Program-made: the position numbers and the translations under genes
Source of the DNA: UBA12465 sp964408785
GTDB lineage: Bacteria; Patescibacteriota; Patescibacteriia; Patescibacteriales; UBA12465
Reading direction: 5' to 3'
Assembly (NCBI GenBank): GCA_964408785.1
Contig: CAYPAS010000019.1
Span: 1 to 13,833 of the forward strand
DNA length: 13,833 bases
Shown: piece after piece, positions 1 to 6,253 of the stretch
How positions within the stretch are numbered: the first letter of the stretch is position 1
Layout of the letters: each line of letters starts with the position of its first letter
The notes under the pieces: generated by a model
The model's input: the letters and a program-made list of their open reading frames with translations, nothing else
Database searches by the model: none
Told to the model about the DNA's origin: nothing

Positions 1-265
1 CATTGCCGCCCAGAACTTCAATATCGCCAATACCTTTATAATCTATCGCTTGCCCCTCGAAGCCACTATCTAGACCGCGTAAACGCAAATCTTGCTGAAT
101 ATAAACTGAACCATCTTCCCTGGATTTTTCTGCTTGACCGATGATTTCTACCACTTTCGCCTTGAAAGTTTTTTCCCCTGCCTCGGCAGCGACAGCGAAT
201 TTAAAAGCGGAAATAAAAAATACCGCCAGCAACAGAAATACTAATACAAAATATTTTTTTAACAT
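1..265 (-). CDS. YibE/F-like membrane protein, N-terminal part (cut by window start)
   Basis: An open frame runs from an ATG at 265 leftwards to the window edge, giving 88 residues without a stop. It starts with MLKKYFVLVFLLLAVFF, a hydrophobic signal or anchor of about 25 residues ending near AVAAEAG. An exported beta-type segment follows, with FKAKVVEIIGQ, an IQQDLRLRGL stretch and KGIGDIEVLGGN. This order resembles the extracytoplasmic N-terminal domain that precedes the multi-helix YibE/F domain in small-genome bacteria. YibE/F proteins are polytopic membrane proteins of unclear, probably transport-related, function. The diagnostic C-terminal membrane domain lies outside the window, so the family call rests on the N-terminus alone. 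It is divergent from the RNase gene at 445. No strong Shine-Dalgarno sequence precedes the ATG. Confidence 0.6.
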   Translation of the reverse strand, partial: MLKKYFVLVFLLLAVFFISAFKFAVAAEAGEKTFKAKVVEIIGQAEKSREDGSVYIQQDLRLRGLDSGFEGQAIDYKGIGDIEVLGGN

Positions 266-380
266 AATATATAAACTATTATAATAGTCTAACATGCCGG
301 GGAAGAAAAAACCAAAACACTAAACTTAAATAAATATTATTTAAAAAATAATTTATCTAATATAAGCCATAAAAAAATAT

Positions 381-408
381 TTGCTTTATTTAAAATATGT
401 TCTAAAAT
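381..408 (+). promoter_or_regulatory. Promoter of the beta-CASP RNase gene
   Basis: TTGCTT (381-386), a 16-bp spacer and TAAAAT (403-408) form a good sigma70-type promoter about 36 bp before the start at 445. The rest of 266-444 is AT-rich divergent intergenic DNA in which I see no other gene. A clear GGAG ribosome site lies at 436-439, just before the ATG. Confidence 0.55.
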
Positions 409-444
409 ACAGACAAAAGAACTTTCACAAAAAAAGGAGAAAAA

Positions 445-1974
445 ATGAAGATAAGTACGAAGTTTCTAGGAGGAGCGGTAAGTGATAATTTTACCGGCTC
501 AGCAACGCTAATAAGGATAGAGCTTGGCAAAAAAATCTTGCGAATACTGATAGACGCCGGCTTAATACAAAGCAGCTTTGGAGAAATGCAAGAAAAAAAC
601 CTTAATTTAGCCGAAAAGATAGAAGCGGAAAAGCTTGATTATATAATAATCACTCATTCGCATATCGACCATATAGGCCTATTGCCTCTTTTGTTAAAAA
701 AACAGTTTAAGGGGAGAATAATCTGTACCGAGGCCGCTGCCTTATTAATGGAGCCAATGCTAAAAGATAGCGCCAAGATACAAAGCTTAGAAGCGGCCTA
801 TAGCCAGCACAAAGAGGAAAAAATGGAAAAAAAGAGACAATCTTATTTTTCCAAAGATCGCCTGCTTTTAGGAAAGTATGACAAAAGAAGAAATAAAAAT
901 AAAAATGGCAAAAAAAATAACAGCCACAATCAAGCAGTTTACACAATGGAAGATATACCAGCCGTCTTAGAAGCTATAAAAAACAGCGGCATGCCTTACC
1001 AAAACTGGTTAAAGCTAAGCCACGAGGTCCATTGCAAATTTTACCCATCAGGTCATGTTATCGGCGGCGGGATAGTAGTCATAAGAATAAAAAACCGAAA
1101 GGAAGAAAAATATTTGGCATTCAGTGGCGATTTAGGACGGGAAGACGGACTGATACTGCCACCCCCGGAAATAGTAGAAGAAAAACTGGAAAGATTCATT
1201 ATTGAATCAACTTATGGTGGCCGATTTCACCCTTCCCGAAAACAAGAATTAAAACATTTGGCAGACATTATTAAAGCAACACAAAAAACCAAGGGAAAAA
1301 TAATAATACCCTCCTTTGCTCTAGAAAGAACGCAAGAAATGATTTACTTGTTATCAATGATGATGGAAAAAAAAGAAATACCAGAAACAACAATCTTTCT
1401 TGACTCCCCTTTAGCTGCCGAAATAACCGCTAAATTTTCATCATTCTGGGAAGAGGGCATGTTTTCTGACCAAAACAATTGCCCCTTTAATCCTTTCAAC
1501 CCTAACAGCAACCGCTTTCTCAAAATAATAAACAGTCAGGAGGAAAGCGATAGAATGATTGCCAGTCCAGACAGATTTTTAATCATCGCCGGTTCAGGCA
1601 TGGCTAATGCCGGCCGAGTACGCGGCTGGTTAAGAAAACTACTGCCAAAAAGCAATACGCAAGTCTGCCTTATCGGTTTCATGGCGGAAAATACTTTAGG
1701 TCAAAAATTATCAGAAAAACCGTTGTTTGTAATGATGAATGACCAAAAAATAACCGTAAAAGCTAAAATAAATTCTTTTGAAAGCTTTTCTGCTCACGCC
1801 GACAAAGGGCACCTGGTTTCCTACATTAGAAAGCTTGCCGAGAAAAATGAAAAAATAAAAATTTTCATCAACCACGGCAACCAAGAGAATGCAAAATCTC
1901 TGTCTGAAAGCCTAAAAAATTTCCTTTCAGACAAACAGATAATAATAACTGAAAATAATAAAGACTACCTTTAA
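445..1974 (+). CDS. beta-CASP metallo-beta-lactamase-fold RNase (CPSF73/YSH1-like)
   Basis: The 509-residue product is a cytoplasmic metal-dependent nuclease of the MBL/beta-CASP superfamily, expected to cleave or trim RNA. Visible motifs in order: HSHIDH at 71-76 (motif II, two-zinc site), PSGHVIG with H204 (motif III), SGDLGR with D229 (motif IV), ESTYGG with E254 (beta-CASP motif A), PSFALERTQE near 289-298, GSGM near 383-386, SFSAHAD with H451 (motif B) and FINHGN with H477 (motif C). All metal ligands seem present, so it should be active. Odd feature: residues about 120-165 form a lysine/asparagine-rich insert (KRRNKNKNGKKNN) between motifs II and III, possibly an RNA-binding loop. The ATG start is set by GGAG six bases upstream. 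It is a single-gene unit with its own promoter and a terminator overlapping the stop codon. The exact substrate is unknown. Confidence 0.9.
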   Translation: MKISTKFLGGAVSDNFTGSATLIRIELGKKILRILIDAGLIQSSFGEMQEKNLNLAEKIEAEKLDYIIITHSHIDHIGLLPLLLKKQFKGRIICTEAAALLMEPMLKDSAKIQSLEAAYSQHKEEKMEKKRQSYFSKDRLLLGKYDKRRNKNKNGKKNNSHNQAVYTMEDIPAVLEAIKNSGMPYQNWLKLSHEVHCKFYPSGHVIGGGIVVIRIKNRKEEKYLAFSGDLGREDGLILPPPEIVEEKLERFIIESTYGGRFHPSRKQELKHLADIIKATQKTKGKIIIPSFALERTQEMIYLLSMMMEKKEIPETTIFLDSPLAAEITAKFSSFWEEGMFSDQNNCPFNPFNPNSNRFLKIINSQEESDRMIASPDRFLIIAGSGMANAGRVRGWLRKLLPKSNTQVCLIGFMAENTLGQKLSEKPLFVMMNDQKITVKAKINSFESFSAHADKGHLVSYIRKLAEKNEKIKIFINHGNQENAKSLSESLKNFLSDKQIIITENNKDYL

Positions 1975-1986
1975 GGTAGTCTTTTT
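1961..1986 (+). terminator. Intrinsic terminator containing the RNase stop codon
   Basis: AAGACTACCT (1961-1970) pairs perfectly with AGGTAGTCTT (1974-1983) around a three-base loop, followed by TTT. The stop codon TAA (1972-1974) falls at the loop. On the minus strand the hairpin is followed by TTTATTATTTT, so it may also end the convergent transcript from 2803. Confidence 0.85.
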
Positions 1987-1994
1987 AAAAAAAA

Positions 1995-2447
1995 TTAAAC
2001 AAGAAGATTCCTGAGCAGCTTAGGATTTTCATATACAGCTTTTTTTATATCAACTTTTGAATTGATTAAAAAATTTATATTTTTTCGCAGCTCATCCAGC
2101 GGGATAAATAAAACTGGCGGGAATCTACTGATTAAATCTTTGCCGCTCAAACCAATTTTATTCAAGTAATCATTGATTGCAAAAATTTGTCTTGGAGTAG
2201 CCTCCAGCGTATTAGGATGTAGGCGCAGTATAGAAAGTGAGTTGTCTATGCCAAGAGAATCAAAAGCCCTTAAAATATCGCCCAGTCTTTCAAGCGGCCA
2301 AAGATTAGGAAACTTTTTATAAAAATAACTAAAATCAAAAAACAAAGTGCCGTAATATTCTTCTGGGCTCTCCGTCTTTTCTCCTGGCGGCAATTCCTTA
2401 GCCCCCAAAAAAAATCCAAACCATCGCCCCGATCCAAAATTTGATAA
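1995..2447 (-). CDS. Downstream frame of the broken mTERF-like gene
   Basis: This is the second frame of the gene described at 1995-2803. It is open from a TGA at 2448-2450 down to the TAA at 1995. A separate start is possible only at TTG 2408 (TTG GGG GCT), which has no ribosome site and lies inside the homopolymer. Independent translation is therefore doubtful; it is better read as the C-terminal half of a single protein carrying all three mTERF-like units. Confidence 0.5.
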   Translation of the reverse strand, partial: LSNFGSGRWFGFFLGAKELPPGEKTESPEEYYGTLFFDFSYFYKKFPNLWPLERLGDILRAFDSLGIDNSLSILRLHPNTLEATPRQIFAINDYLNKIGLSGKDLISRFPPVLFIPLDELRKNINFLINSKVDIKKAVYENPKLLRNLLV

Positions 2448-2803
2448 TCAATTACTATTTCTCCTCTCTTTAAACTTAAACAAACATTCTCCAATCCCTT
2501 CTTTTTTAAAATAAAAAGACGCGAATTTAAAATAACAAATTTAGGATATTTTCTAGAAAAAGCCATTAAATGAAAAATATCGGCGGGCTTGAAGCTTTCC
2601 ATAGCCATCTTTTCGCTTATATTTTTTTCTAACTGAGGACTTCTTTGGCTAGAAAAAACTTTTAAACAAAAGTGTTTTTTTTCATTACTTGTCTCTGAAG
2701 GAAATTCGGATCCAAGCTCTTCTCGATCTATTTCTGCTAATATAAGGTGGTAAAATGCTTTTATCCGCCTATCAACAAAAACCGGAAAAGAAATTTCTTC
2801 CAT
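1995..2803 (-). pseudogene. Orphan protein with mTERF-like repeats, frame broken at a T8G5 run
   Basis: Two minus-strand frames read as one protein. The first runs from ATG 2803 (GGAG eight bases upstream) for 132 codons to about 2408. The second continues to TAA at 1995 with 137 residues; the conceptual product is about 269 residues. They join by a -1 shift in GATTTTTTTTGGGGG (2402-2416). After the shift the text looks natural (GAKELPPGEKTESPEEYYG), whereas the unshifted frame ends in an unlikely basic/hydrophobic tail. The C-terminal part holds three helical units of about 33 residues starting LGIDNSLSIL, IGLSGKDLIS and KVDIKKAV, with the pattern G-I/L...L-I-x-R-x-P..L. This resembles mTERF nucleic-acid-binding repeats. 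The N-terminal half, with RLFILKKKGLENVCLSLKRG, is unrecognised. It could be a true pseudogene, an assembly indel, or a gene expressed by programmed slippage. Confidence 0.65.
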
Positions 2804-2839
2804 TTTTTCTCCTGTATTTAATTTTTAAAGTTATGAATA

Positions 2840-2868
2840 AAGATACAGCATCTTTCCCGAATTTACAA
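2840..2868 (-). promoter_or_regulatory. Promoter of the mTERF-like gene
   Basis: Read on the minus strand: TTGTAA (2868-2863), a 17-bp spacer and TATCTT (2845-2840), about 37 bp before ATG 2803. Each hexamer matches consensus at four of six bases, so the promoter is moderate. Confidence 0.45.
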
Positions 2869-2880
2869 GGTTTAAAAAAT

Positions 2881-2909
2881 TTGACAAATTTATATTAATA
2901 TTATATAGT
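2881..2909 (+). promoter_or_regulatory. Strong promoter of the small membrane peptide transcript
   Basis: A perfect TTGACA (2881-2886), an exactly 17-bp spacer and TATAGT (2904-2909) give one of the best promoters in the window. A second TATAAT lies at 2910-2915. It points rightwards into the short transcript ending at about 3195 and is divergent from the mTERF-like gene. Confidence 0.7.
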
Positions 2910-2944
2910 TATAATGTTCTTTAAAATAAAGGATGGAAAAAAAC

Positions 2945-3016
2945 GAACTTCTAAGTTTTTAATAACTAGAAGCTCGGATTGGTCCCCGAGCGAAAATTTA
3001 AGCATAAAAATATGCT
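2945..3016 (+). promoter_or_regulatory. Structured mRNA leader of three consecutive hairpins
   Basis: Three adjacent hairpins fill the leader. Hairpin 1: CTTCT/AGTT (2948-2957, one bulged A) with AACT/AGAAG (2964-2972). Hairpin 2: GCTCGG (2972-2977) with CCGAGC (2986-2991). Hairpin 3: AGCATA (3001-3006) with TATGCT (3011-3016). Hairpin 3 buries the ATG at 3012, and there is no Shine-Dalgarno sequence, so translation may be controlled by folding. It matches no riboswitch class that I recognise. Confidence 0.45.
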
Positions 3017-3164
3017 AAAAATTTTAGACACGCTTGTCGGTCTTTTCATCCTTTTCATCTTCTTAAAAATTTTTTTGCCGCAAGAAGTCGGCGATCTTGT
3101 TAACGAGATTATTATTCAAGCCTTAACAATGATTAGTGACGCTCTAGCGCAAAACAGTTTTTAA
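3012..3164 (+). CDS. Small hydrophobic membrane peptide, 50 residues
   Basis: The peptide starts MLKILDTLVGLFILFIFLKIF, one transmembrane helix at about residues 5-22. A polar, probably amphipathic tail follows (LPQEVGDLVNEII and ALTMISDALAQNSF). I prefer ATG 3012 to the TTG at 2979, because the extra eleven residues (VPERKFKHKN) are encoded by the hairpins of the leader. No ribosome-binding site precedes either start. The gene is alone between a TTGACA promoter and a strong terminator, in a transcript of about 280 nt. A single-helix peptide with a folded leader resembles type I toxin genes, but an antisense RNA was not identified. It may equally be a small structural or regulatory membrane protein. 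No family is recognised. Confidence 0.55.
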   Translation: MLKILDTLVGLFILFIFLKIFLPQEVGDLVNEIIIQALTMISDALAQNSF

Positions 3165-3168
3165 GAAG

Positions 3169-3195
3169 AAGGCATCGCTTAGCGATGCCTTTTTT
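3169..3195 (+). terminator. Strong terminator, probably bidirectional
   Basis: AAGGCATCG (3169-3177) pairs with CGATGCCTT (3183-3191) around a five-base loop, and the plus strand continues with T residues to 3195. In the minus direction the hairpin is followed by TTCTTCTT, so it can also serve the antiporter gene that ends at 3208. Confidence 0.85.
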
Positions 3196-3207
3196 ATTAG
3201 CTGGTTA

Positions 3208-4161
3208 TCAAGATTTTCCCAAATAGATTTCAAAAATCATACGAGCGACGGCTGTCAGAAAAATTATCAAGCCCTCCTTGCGACTTATCTTCCAATCGGT
3301 GCGCATAAAAATTAAAATCATTATCAAAGTGGCAATCAGTAAAACAACGGAAAACACCGAATCGGCTAAGCCAAAAATAAAACGGCTCGGATGAAGACTT
3401 ATCGGCGCAATAACACTACTTAAACCTATTATTCCGAAAGTATTAAAAATATCAGAACCAATAACATTGCCAACAGAAAGCCCGTATTTCTTCTTAAGGG
3501 TGGCGATTATGGAAGTAGCCATTTCCGGCAAACTAGTACCAGCCGCCACGATTGTCGCACCGATAGCCCAAGCGGAGATATGGAAATACTGAGCAATCCA
3601 AGTAGCGGAAGAAACCGTATAATCTGAAGACTTCACCAAGAACGCTAAGCTGACAACGAAAATCAAATAATCGCGCCAAGAGGCTTTACCGCTAACTTCT
3701 TCCGCCTCATCCGACACATCTTTCTTCCACCAAAGATAAGCCAAATAAGAAATCATGGCCACAAGAAGCGTAACCCCCTCAAAAAAGGTAATGCGCAAAT
3801 CAAGCATGAAAATCAAAATCAAGAAAGAAGCGCCTAGCAATATCAAACCATCGCGCTTAACCATCTTTTTAGGAATAACCTGTGCAGAAATCAAGGCGAC
3901 CAAACCAAGAATAAAGCCTAAATTAAAAATATTAGAGCCAATGACATTGCCAACCGATAAATCGCCCTGCCCCTTTAAAGCGGAAAATGCCGAAACAGCC
4001 AATTCCGGCGCAGAAGTGCCCATGGCAACAACAGTTAAACCGATAAACATTTCCGAAACTCCGAAACGGCGAGCTAGGCGGATACTGGATTCCACTAGAT
4101 AATTAGCGGCGAAACCTAAAACGACTAACGAAGCCAATAATATGACTACCTGGATAAACAT
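3208..4161 (-). CDS. Calcium/sodium antiporter (CaCA family, YrbG-like)
   Basis: A 317-residue inner-membrane exchanger of the Ca2+:cation antiporter family, which couples Na+ (or K+) movement to Ca2+ transport. Two inverted alpha-repeats are clear. Alpha-1 has MGTSAPE (47-53) and GNVIGSNIFN (71-80); alpha-2 has AGTSLPE (207-213) and GNVIGSDIFN (231-240). E53 and E213 with N78/D237 are the expected cation ligands. About ten hydrophobic helices are visible, with a polar central loop at 146-163 (WWKKDVSDEAEEVSGK). The length is normal for the bacterial family. The start is ATG 4161; it lacks a Shine-Dalgarno sequence. An extended -10 promoter lies just upstream. The gene ends in TGA, which shows that UGA is a stop codon in this organism. 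It looks monocistronic. Confidence 0.93.
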   Translation of the reverse strand: MFIQVVILLASLVVLGFAANYLVESSIRLARRFGVSEMFIGLTVVAMGTSAPELAVSAFSALKGQGDLSVGNVIGSNIFNLGFILGLVALISAQVIPKKMVKRDGLILLGASFLILIFMLDLRITFFEGVTLLVAMISYLAYLWWKKDVSDEAEEVSGKASWRDYLIFVVSLAFLVKSSDYTVSSATWIAQYFHISAWAIGATIVAAGTSLPEMATSIIATLKKKYGLSVGNVIGSDIFNTFGIIGLSSVIAPISLHPSRFIFGLADSVFSVVLLIATLIMILIFMRTDWKISRKEGLIIFLTAVARMIFEIYLGKS

Positions 4162-4184
4162 AAATTTTATTAATAATTATAAAT

Positions 4185-4193
4185 ATTATAACA
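4185..4193 (-). promoter_or_regulatory. Extended -10 promoter of the antiporter gene
   Basis: On the minus strand TGT TATAAT (4193-4185) is a perfect extended -10 element, about 24 bp before ATG 4161; the -35 region is poor. The 18 bases TTTGTTATAATATTTATA recur exactly before the TspO gene. Confidence 0.6.
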
Positions 4194-4211
4194 AAAAATC
4201 AAAAATTAGAT

Positions 4212-4243
4212 AGTAAAAATAAAACCGGCCTTAAAGGTCGGTT
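4212..4243 (-). terminator. Terminator of the 138-residue orphan gene
   Basis: On the minus strand AACCGACCTT pairs with AAGGCCGGTT (one A-C mismatch), followed by TTATTTTTA. The stop codon (4231-4233) is at the loop. The distal sequence CCGGTTTTATTTTTA is repeated in the terminator at 6672-6708. Confidence 0.7.
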
Positions 4244-4647
4244 AATTTTTTTGCCCCGCCAAAGATTTCCTGGTAGGCAATTATTCTATCGTGGTACCAG
4301 AAACGATGCTGTAACATTATTTCCTCATCCTGGAAACCTATGCTTTCCAATACGGAAATTGCCGTTAACGGTACTAGCGGGAGTGGCCTTACTTCCAAAA
4401 TCTTAAAAGCCACTTCGGAGCTATTATATTTTTTTATATAATAATAGTTCATGCCGACTATCCGAAGACACTCTTCAATTTCATAAGCAAACAGGCTTTC
4501 TCCAAAAAAACTTATACATTCAGAATTCTTCAAATCCTCAAGCTTTTCTGGGAATTTTTTAATAAGAAAGCACAGCGCCTCAATCTGCGGCGATTTATAT
4601 CCAGCCACAGACATCTTTGCCAAGTATTCTCTTGTTTCTTTTTTCAT
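4231..4647 (-). CDS. Orphan soluble helical protein, 138 residues
   Basis: Family not recognised. The protein begins MKKETREYLAKMSVAGYKS and is mostly alpha-helical. It has a tyrosine cluster (GMNYYYIKKYN) in the middle, a proline-rich turn VRPLPLVPLT, and a C-terminal helix with RFWYHDRIIAYQEIFGG. No signal peptide or membrane helix is visible. The start is supported by GGAGG (minus strand) six bases before the ATG. It has its own TTGACA promoter and its own terminator, so it is expressed as a single gene. Together with its neighbour at 4751-5782 it forms a pair of orphan genes built in the same way (promoter, orphan helical protein, terminator). A common role is possible but not shown. Confidence 0.75.
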   Translation of the reverse strand: MKKETREYLAKMSVAGYKSPQIEALCFLIKKFPEKLEDLKNSECISFFGESLFAYEIEECLRIVGMNYYYIKKYNSSEVAFKILEVRPLPLVPLTAISVLESIGFQDEEIMLQHRFWYHDRIIAYQEIFGGAKKLTDL

Positions 4648-4681
4648 TTTTCCTCCGATTTTTTATGAACTGTTTTGCCTT

Positions 4682-4710
4682 ATATTAAAATCTTTACTAA
4701 AATTTGTCAA
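4682..4710 (-). promoter_or_regulatory. Consensus promoter of the 138-residue orphan gene
   Basis: On the minus strand: TTGACA (4710-4705), a 17-bp spacer and TAATAT (4687-4682), about 35 bp before ATG 4647. It immediately follows the terminator of the upstream gene. Confidence 0.7.
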
Positions 4711-4718
4711 GAAAAAAT

Positions 4719-4742
4719 AAAAAAACCTCGTTTAAAACGAGG
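4719..4742 (-). terminator. Terminator of the helical-repeat orphan gene
   Basis: CCTCGTT (4726-4732) pairs perfectly with AACGAGG (4736-4742). On the minus strand the hairpin is followed by a run of seven T residues. Confidence 0.85.
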
Positions 4743-4750
4743 CTTTCTAG

Positions 4751-5782
4751 CTAAACAAGTTCTTTTATTTTCCCCCAGATAACACTTCTCTCTTCCGGAG
4801 AAATCGGATTTCGATAAAGCGCTTCTAAATTTGCCGGCGATTTTGCCAGCTCTTTAGATTTATTCCAGGCCCAATTTTTTTCTGAGCCAGAAACAAAACG
4901 GTAGAGATAGAAGGATTTTTCAAAGGAATCAACCATCACAATAGTTTTCATCCAAGCCATCGATCTCTGCGGGCTGCCTGCGGGCAGTTTTTGAGAAATA
5001 CGACAACGATCCTCGAAATTAGCTGTTTCAATTATCATTGGCAAAAAATGATCTTCAAGCTTACTGCCAAGCAGCAAGGCGTTTAGAGTAATAAGCTCTT
5101 CAGTTAAAGAATTTTTCTCTGTTAAGTAAAATGCGAAAAGTCTCTCAATCCAATATTCAGCCTCTCTTGAACGCTCCTTTAATTTTTCTGCCAGAAAAGA
5201 GAAAAATTCATGTATCTTGCCGCTATCCATTAAGCAACGGAAATCTCTTGAATTCGAAACCCGACGCATATTCATTAAAAAACTTTCATCAGTCGAAACA
5301 TAGGGAATGAGGCGGAAATAATCAGCAAAAGAATCAACTCTTCCATAAATAAAACTTAAAAAATTAGCGAATTCTTTTTTTGTTAATTTTTCCTGTCCCA
5401 AAAACACCTCGGGAAAACCAAAAAAACGACTTTTTGCCAGCAATATAATTCTTGAAACAGTTTCCTCTCTTAAAACTTCGTCTTTTAACAAATTCAAGAG
5501 AGTAAAACCCTGTTCATAGCTATTAACCATAAGGACAGCCTTCTTAAAAATTTGCCTAGCCAGATTTCCAAAACCTTTTGCGGTTTCCAAAACAAAGAGA
5601 CAATCTTCAAAACTTCTAGTTTTATCAATAATAAGATTAGAAAGTTCCTGACGCTGTTCATCTTCAAAAACTAGCGGCCATAAAGAGCAAAGCTCTTTTA
5701 AAGAAAAATCTTTTTTGTTTTTTTCTTCCTTCCATTTCAGAACAAAAACCAGTTCCTTGCTAAATCCTTGATCTTTTTTCAT
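4751..5782 (-). CDS. Orphan helical-repeat protein, 343 residues
   Basis: Family not recognised. The whole protein appears alpha-helical and soluble, with no signal peptide or membrane helix. It has an internal similarity: residues 57-118 (SFEDCLFVLETAKG, KKAVLMVNSYEQGFTLL, LAKS) align with 255-315 (NFEDRCRISQKLPAG, MKTIVMVDSFEKSFYLY, LAKS). The two copies share an F-E-D start, a V-M-V-x-S-[YF]-E core and an L-A-K-S end. This suggests a solenoid of helical repeats, usually a binding scaffold. The start is ATG 5782 with GGAG eight bases upstream. It is a monocistronic unit with a consensus promoter at 5818-5846 and a strong terminator. No catalytic motif can be seen. Confidence 0.8.
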   Translation of the reverse strand: MKKDQGFSKELVFVLKWKEEKNKKDFSLKELCSLWPLVFEDEQRQELSNLIIDKTRSFEDCLFVLETAKGFGNLARQIFKKAVLMVNSYEQGFTLLNLLKDEVLREETVSRIILLAKSRFFGFPEVFLGQEKLTKKEFANFLSFIYGRVDSFADYFRLIPYVSTDESFLMNMRRVSNSRDFRCLMDSGKIHEFFSFLAEKLKERSREAEYWIERLFAFYLTEKNSLTEELITLNALLLGSKLEDHFLPMIIETANFEDRCRISQKLPAGSPQRSMAWMKTIVMVDSFEKSFYLYRFVSGSEKNWAWNKSKELAKSPANLEALYRNPISPEERSVIWGKIKELV

Positions 5783-5817
5783 TTATTTCTCCTTTTTTGT
5801 TAAATAACACGAGAAAA

Positions 5818-5846
5818 ACTTTAATAAAAAAATAAGATAATGTCAA
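5818..5846 (-). promoter_or_regulatory. Promoter of the helical-repeat orphan gene
   Basis: On the minus strand: perfect TTGACA (5846-5841), a 17-bp spacer and TAAAGT (5823-5818), about 36 bp before ATG 5782. Confidence 0.65.
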
Positions 5847-5850
5847 GGAA

Positions 5851-5882
5851 AAATAAAAAACCACCATTAATATTTTGGCGGT
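5851..5882 (-). terminator. Terminator of the ferredoxin/membrane protein operon
   Basis: On the minus strand ACCGCCA (5882-5876) pairs with TGGTGGT (5866-5860, one G-U pair), followed by TTTTTATTT. It ends the operon just before the next promoter. Confidence 0.75.
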
Positions 5883-5900
5883 CTTTTATTTTATCTGTTT

Positions 5901-6248
5901 TTAATTGTTATTATCCGGACAGGAATCTTCTAATTTTTTAGGCTTTTTGGGGAAATAATAATAAAAATGGTTAAGGGCGTGAAAAAAAGAAATAAGCGCC
6001 ATGACTAAACCAGTGGCTATATGTAACTTCAACAAGAAAAAATAGGACAACGACAGGATTTCAATTAGCGAAGGAAAAGCTAATAGCAGGCCACTAATAG
6101 CACAAAGCAAAAAAGAAAATAAGAGAAGATAATTCCAAAAATAGCGAAAAGCGCAAGGACTTAAATATTTAAAGCGCTTAAGCAAAAAGGTGAAAATAAA
6201 AACCAATAACGTCGCTAAAAAAATAAATAAAGACGCTGTTTCTGACAT
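5901..6248 (-). CDS. Small three-helix membrane protein, cytochrome b-like (DUF4405-type?)
   Basis: With ATG 6248 as start the product has 115 residues and three membrane helices: ASLFIFLATLLVFIFTFLL, YFWNYLLLFSFLLCAISGLLLAF, and LKLHIATGLVMALISFFHAL followed by NHFYYY. Helix 3 carries three histidines spaced like haem ligands, and helix 2 has the S-G-L-L-L turn common in small b-type cytochrome domains. A haem-binding role is inference; no helix 2 histidine is visible. A TTG at 6281 would extend the frame into the upstream gene, but ATG 6248 begins five bases after the ferredoxin stop and is more plausible, suggesting translational coupling. It probably works with the ferredoxin lipoprotein as a membrane electron carrier. 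The C-terminus is polar (KKPKKLEDSCPDNNN). Confidence 0.6.
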   Translation of the reverse strand: MSETASLFIFLATLLVFIFTFLLKRFKYLSPCAFRYFWNYLLLFSFLLCAISGLLLAFPSLIEILSLSYFFLLKLHIATGLVMALISFFHALNHFYYYFPKKPKKLEDSCPDNNN

Positions 6249-6253
6249 AAAAT

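Noticed and set aside
707..946. Minus-strand open frame inside the RNase gene
   Set aside because: Phenylalanine-rich complement of the A-rich insert; no start signals.
2270..2400. C-terminal hydrophobic helix of the first mTERF-like frame as a true membrane anchor
   Set aside because: The overlapping frame carries natural protein text that continues into the repeats, so the hydrophobic tail is probably an out-of-frame artefact, unless the truncated form is made on purpose.
3755..4102. Plus-strand open frame of 115 codons opposite the antiporter
   Set aside because: The alpha-repeat motifs of the antiporter on the other strand are unambiguous; the opposite frame is a lysine/proline-rich shadow.
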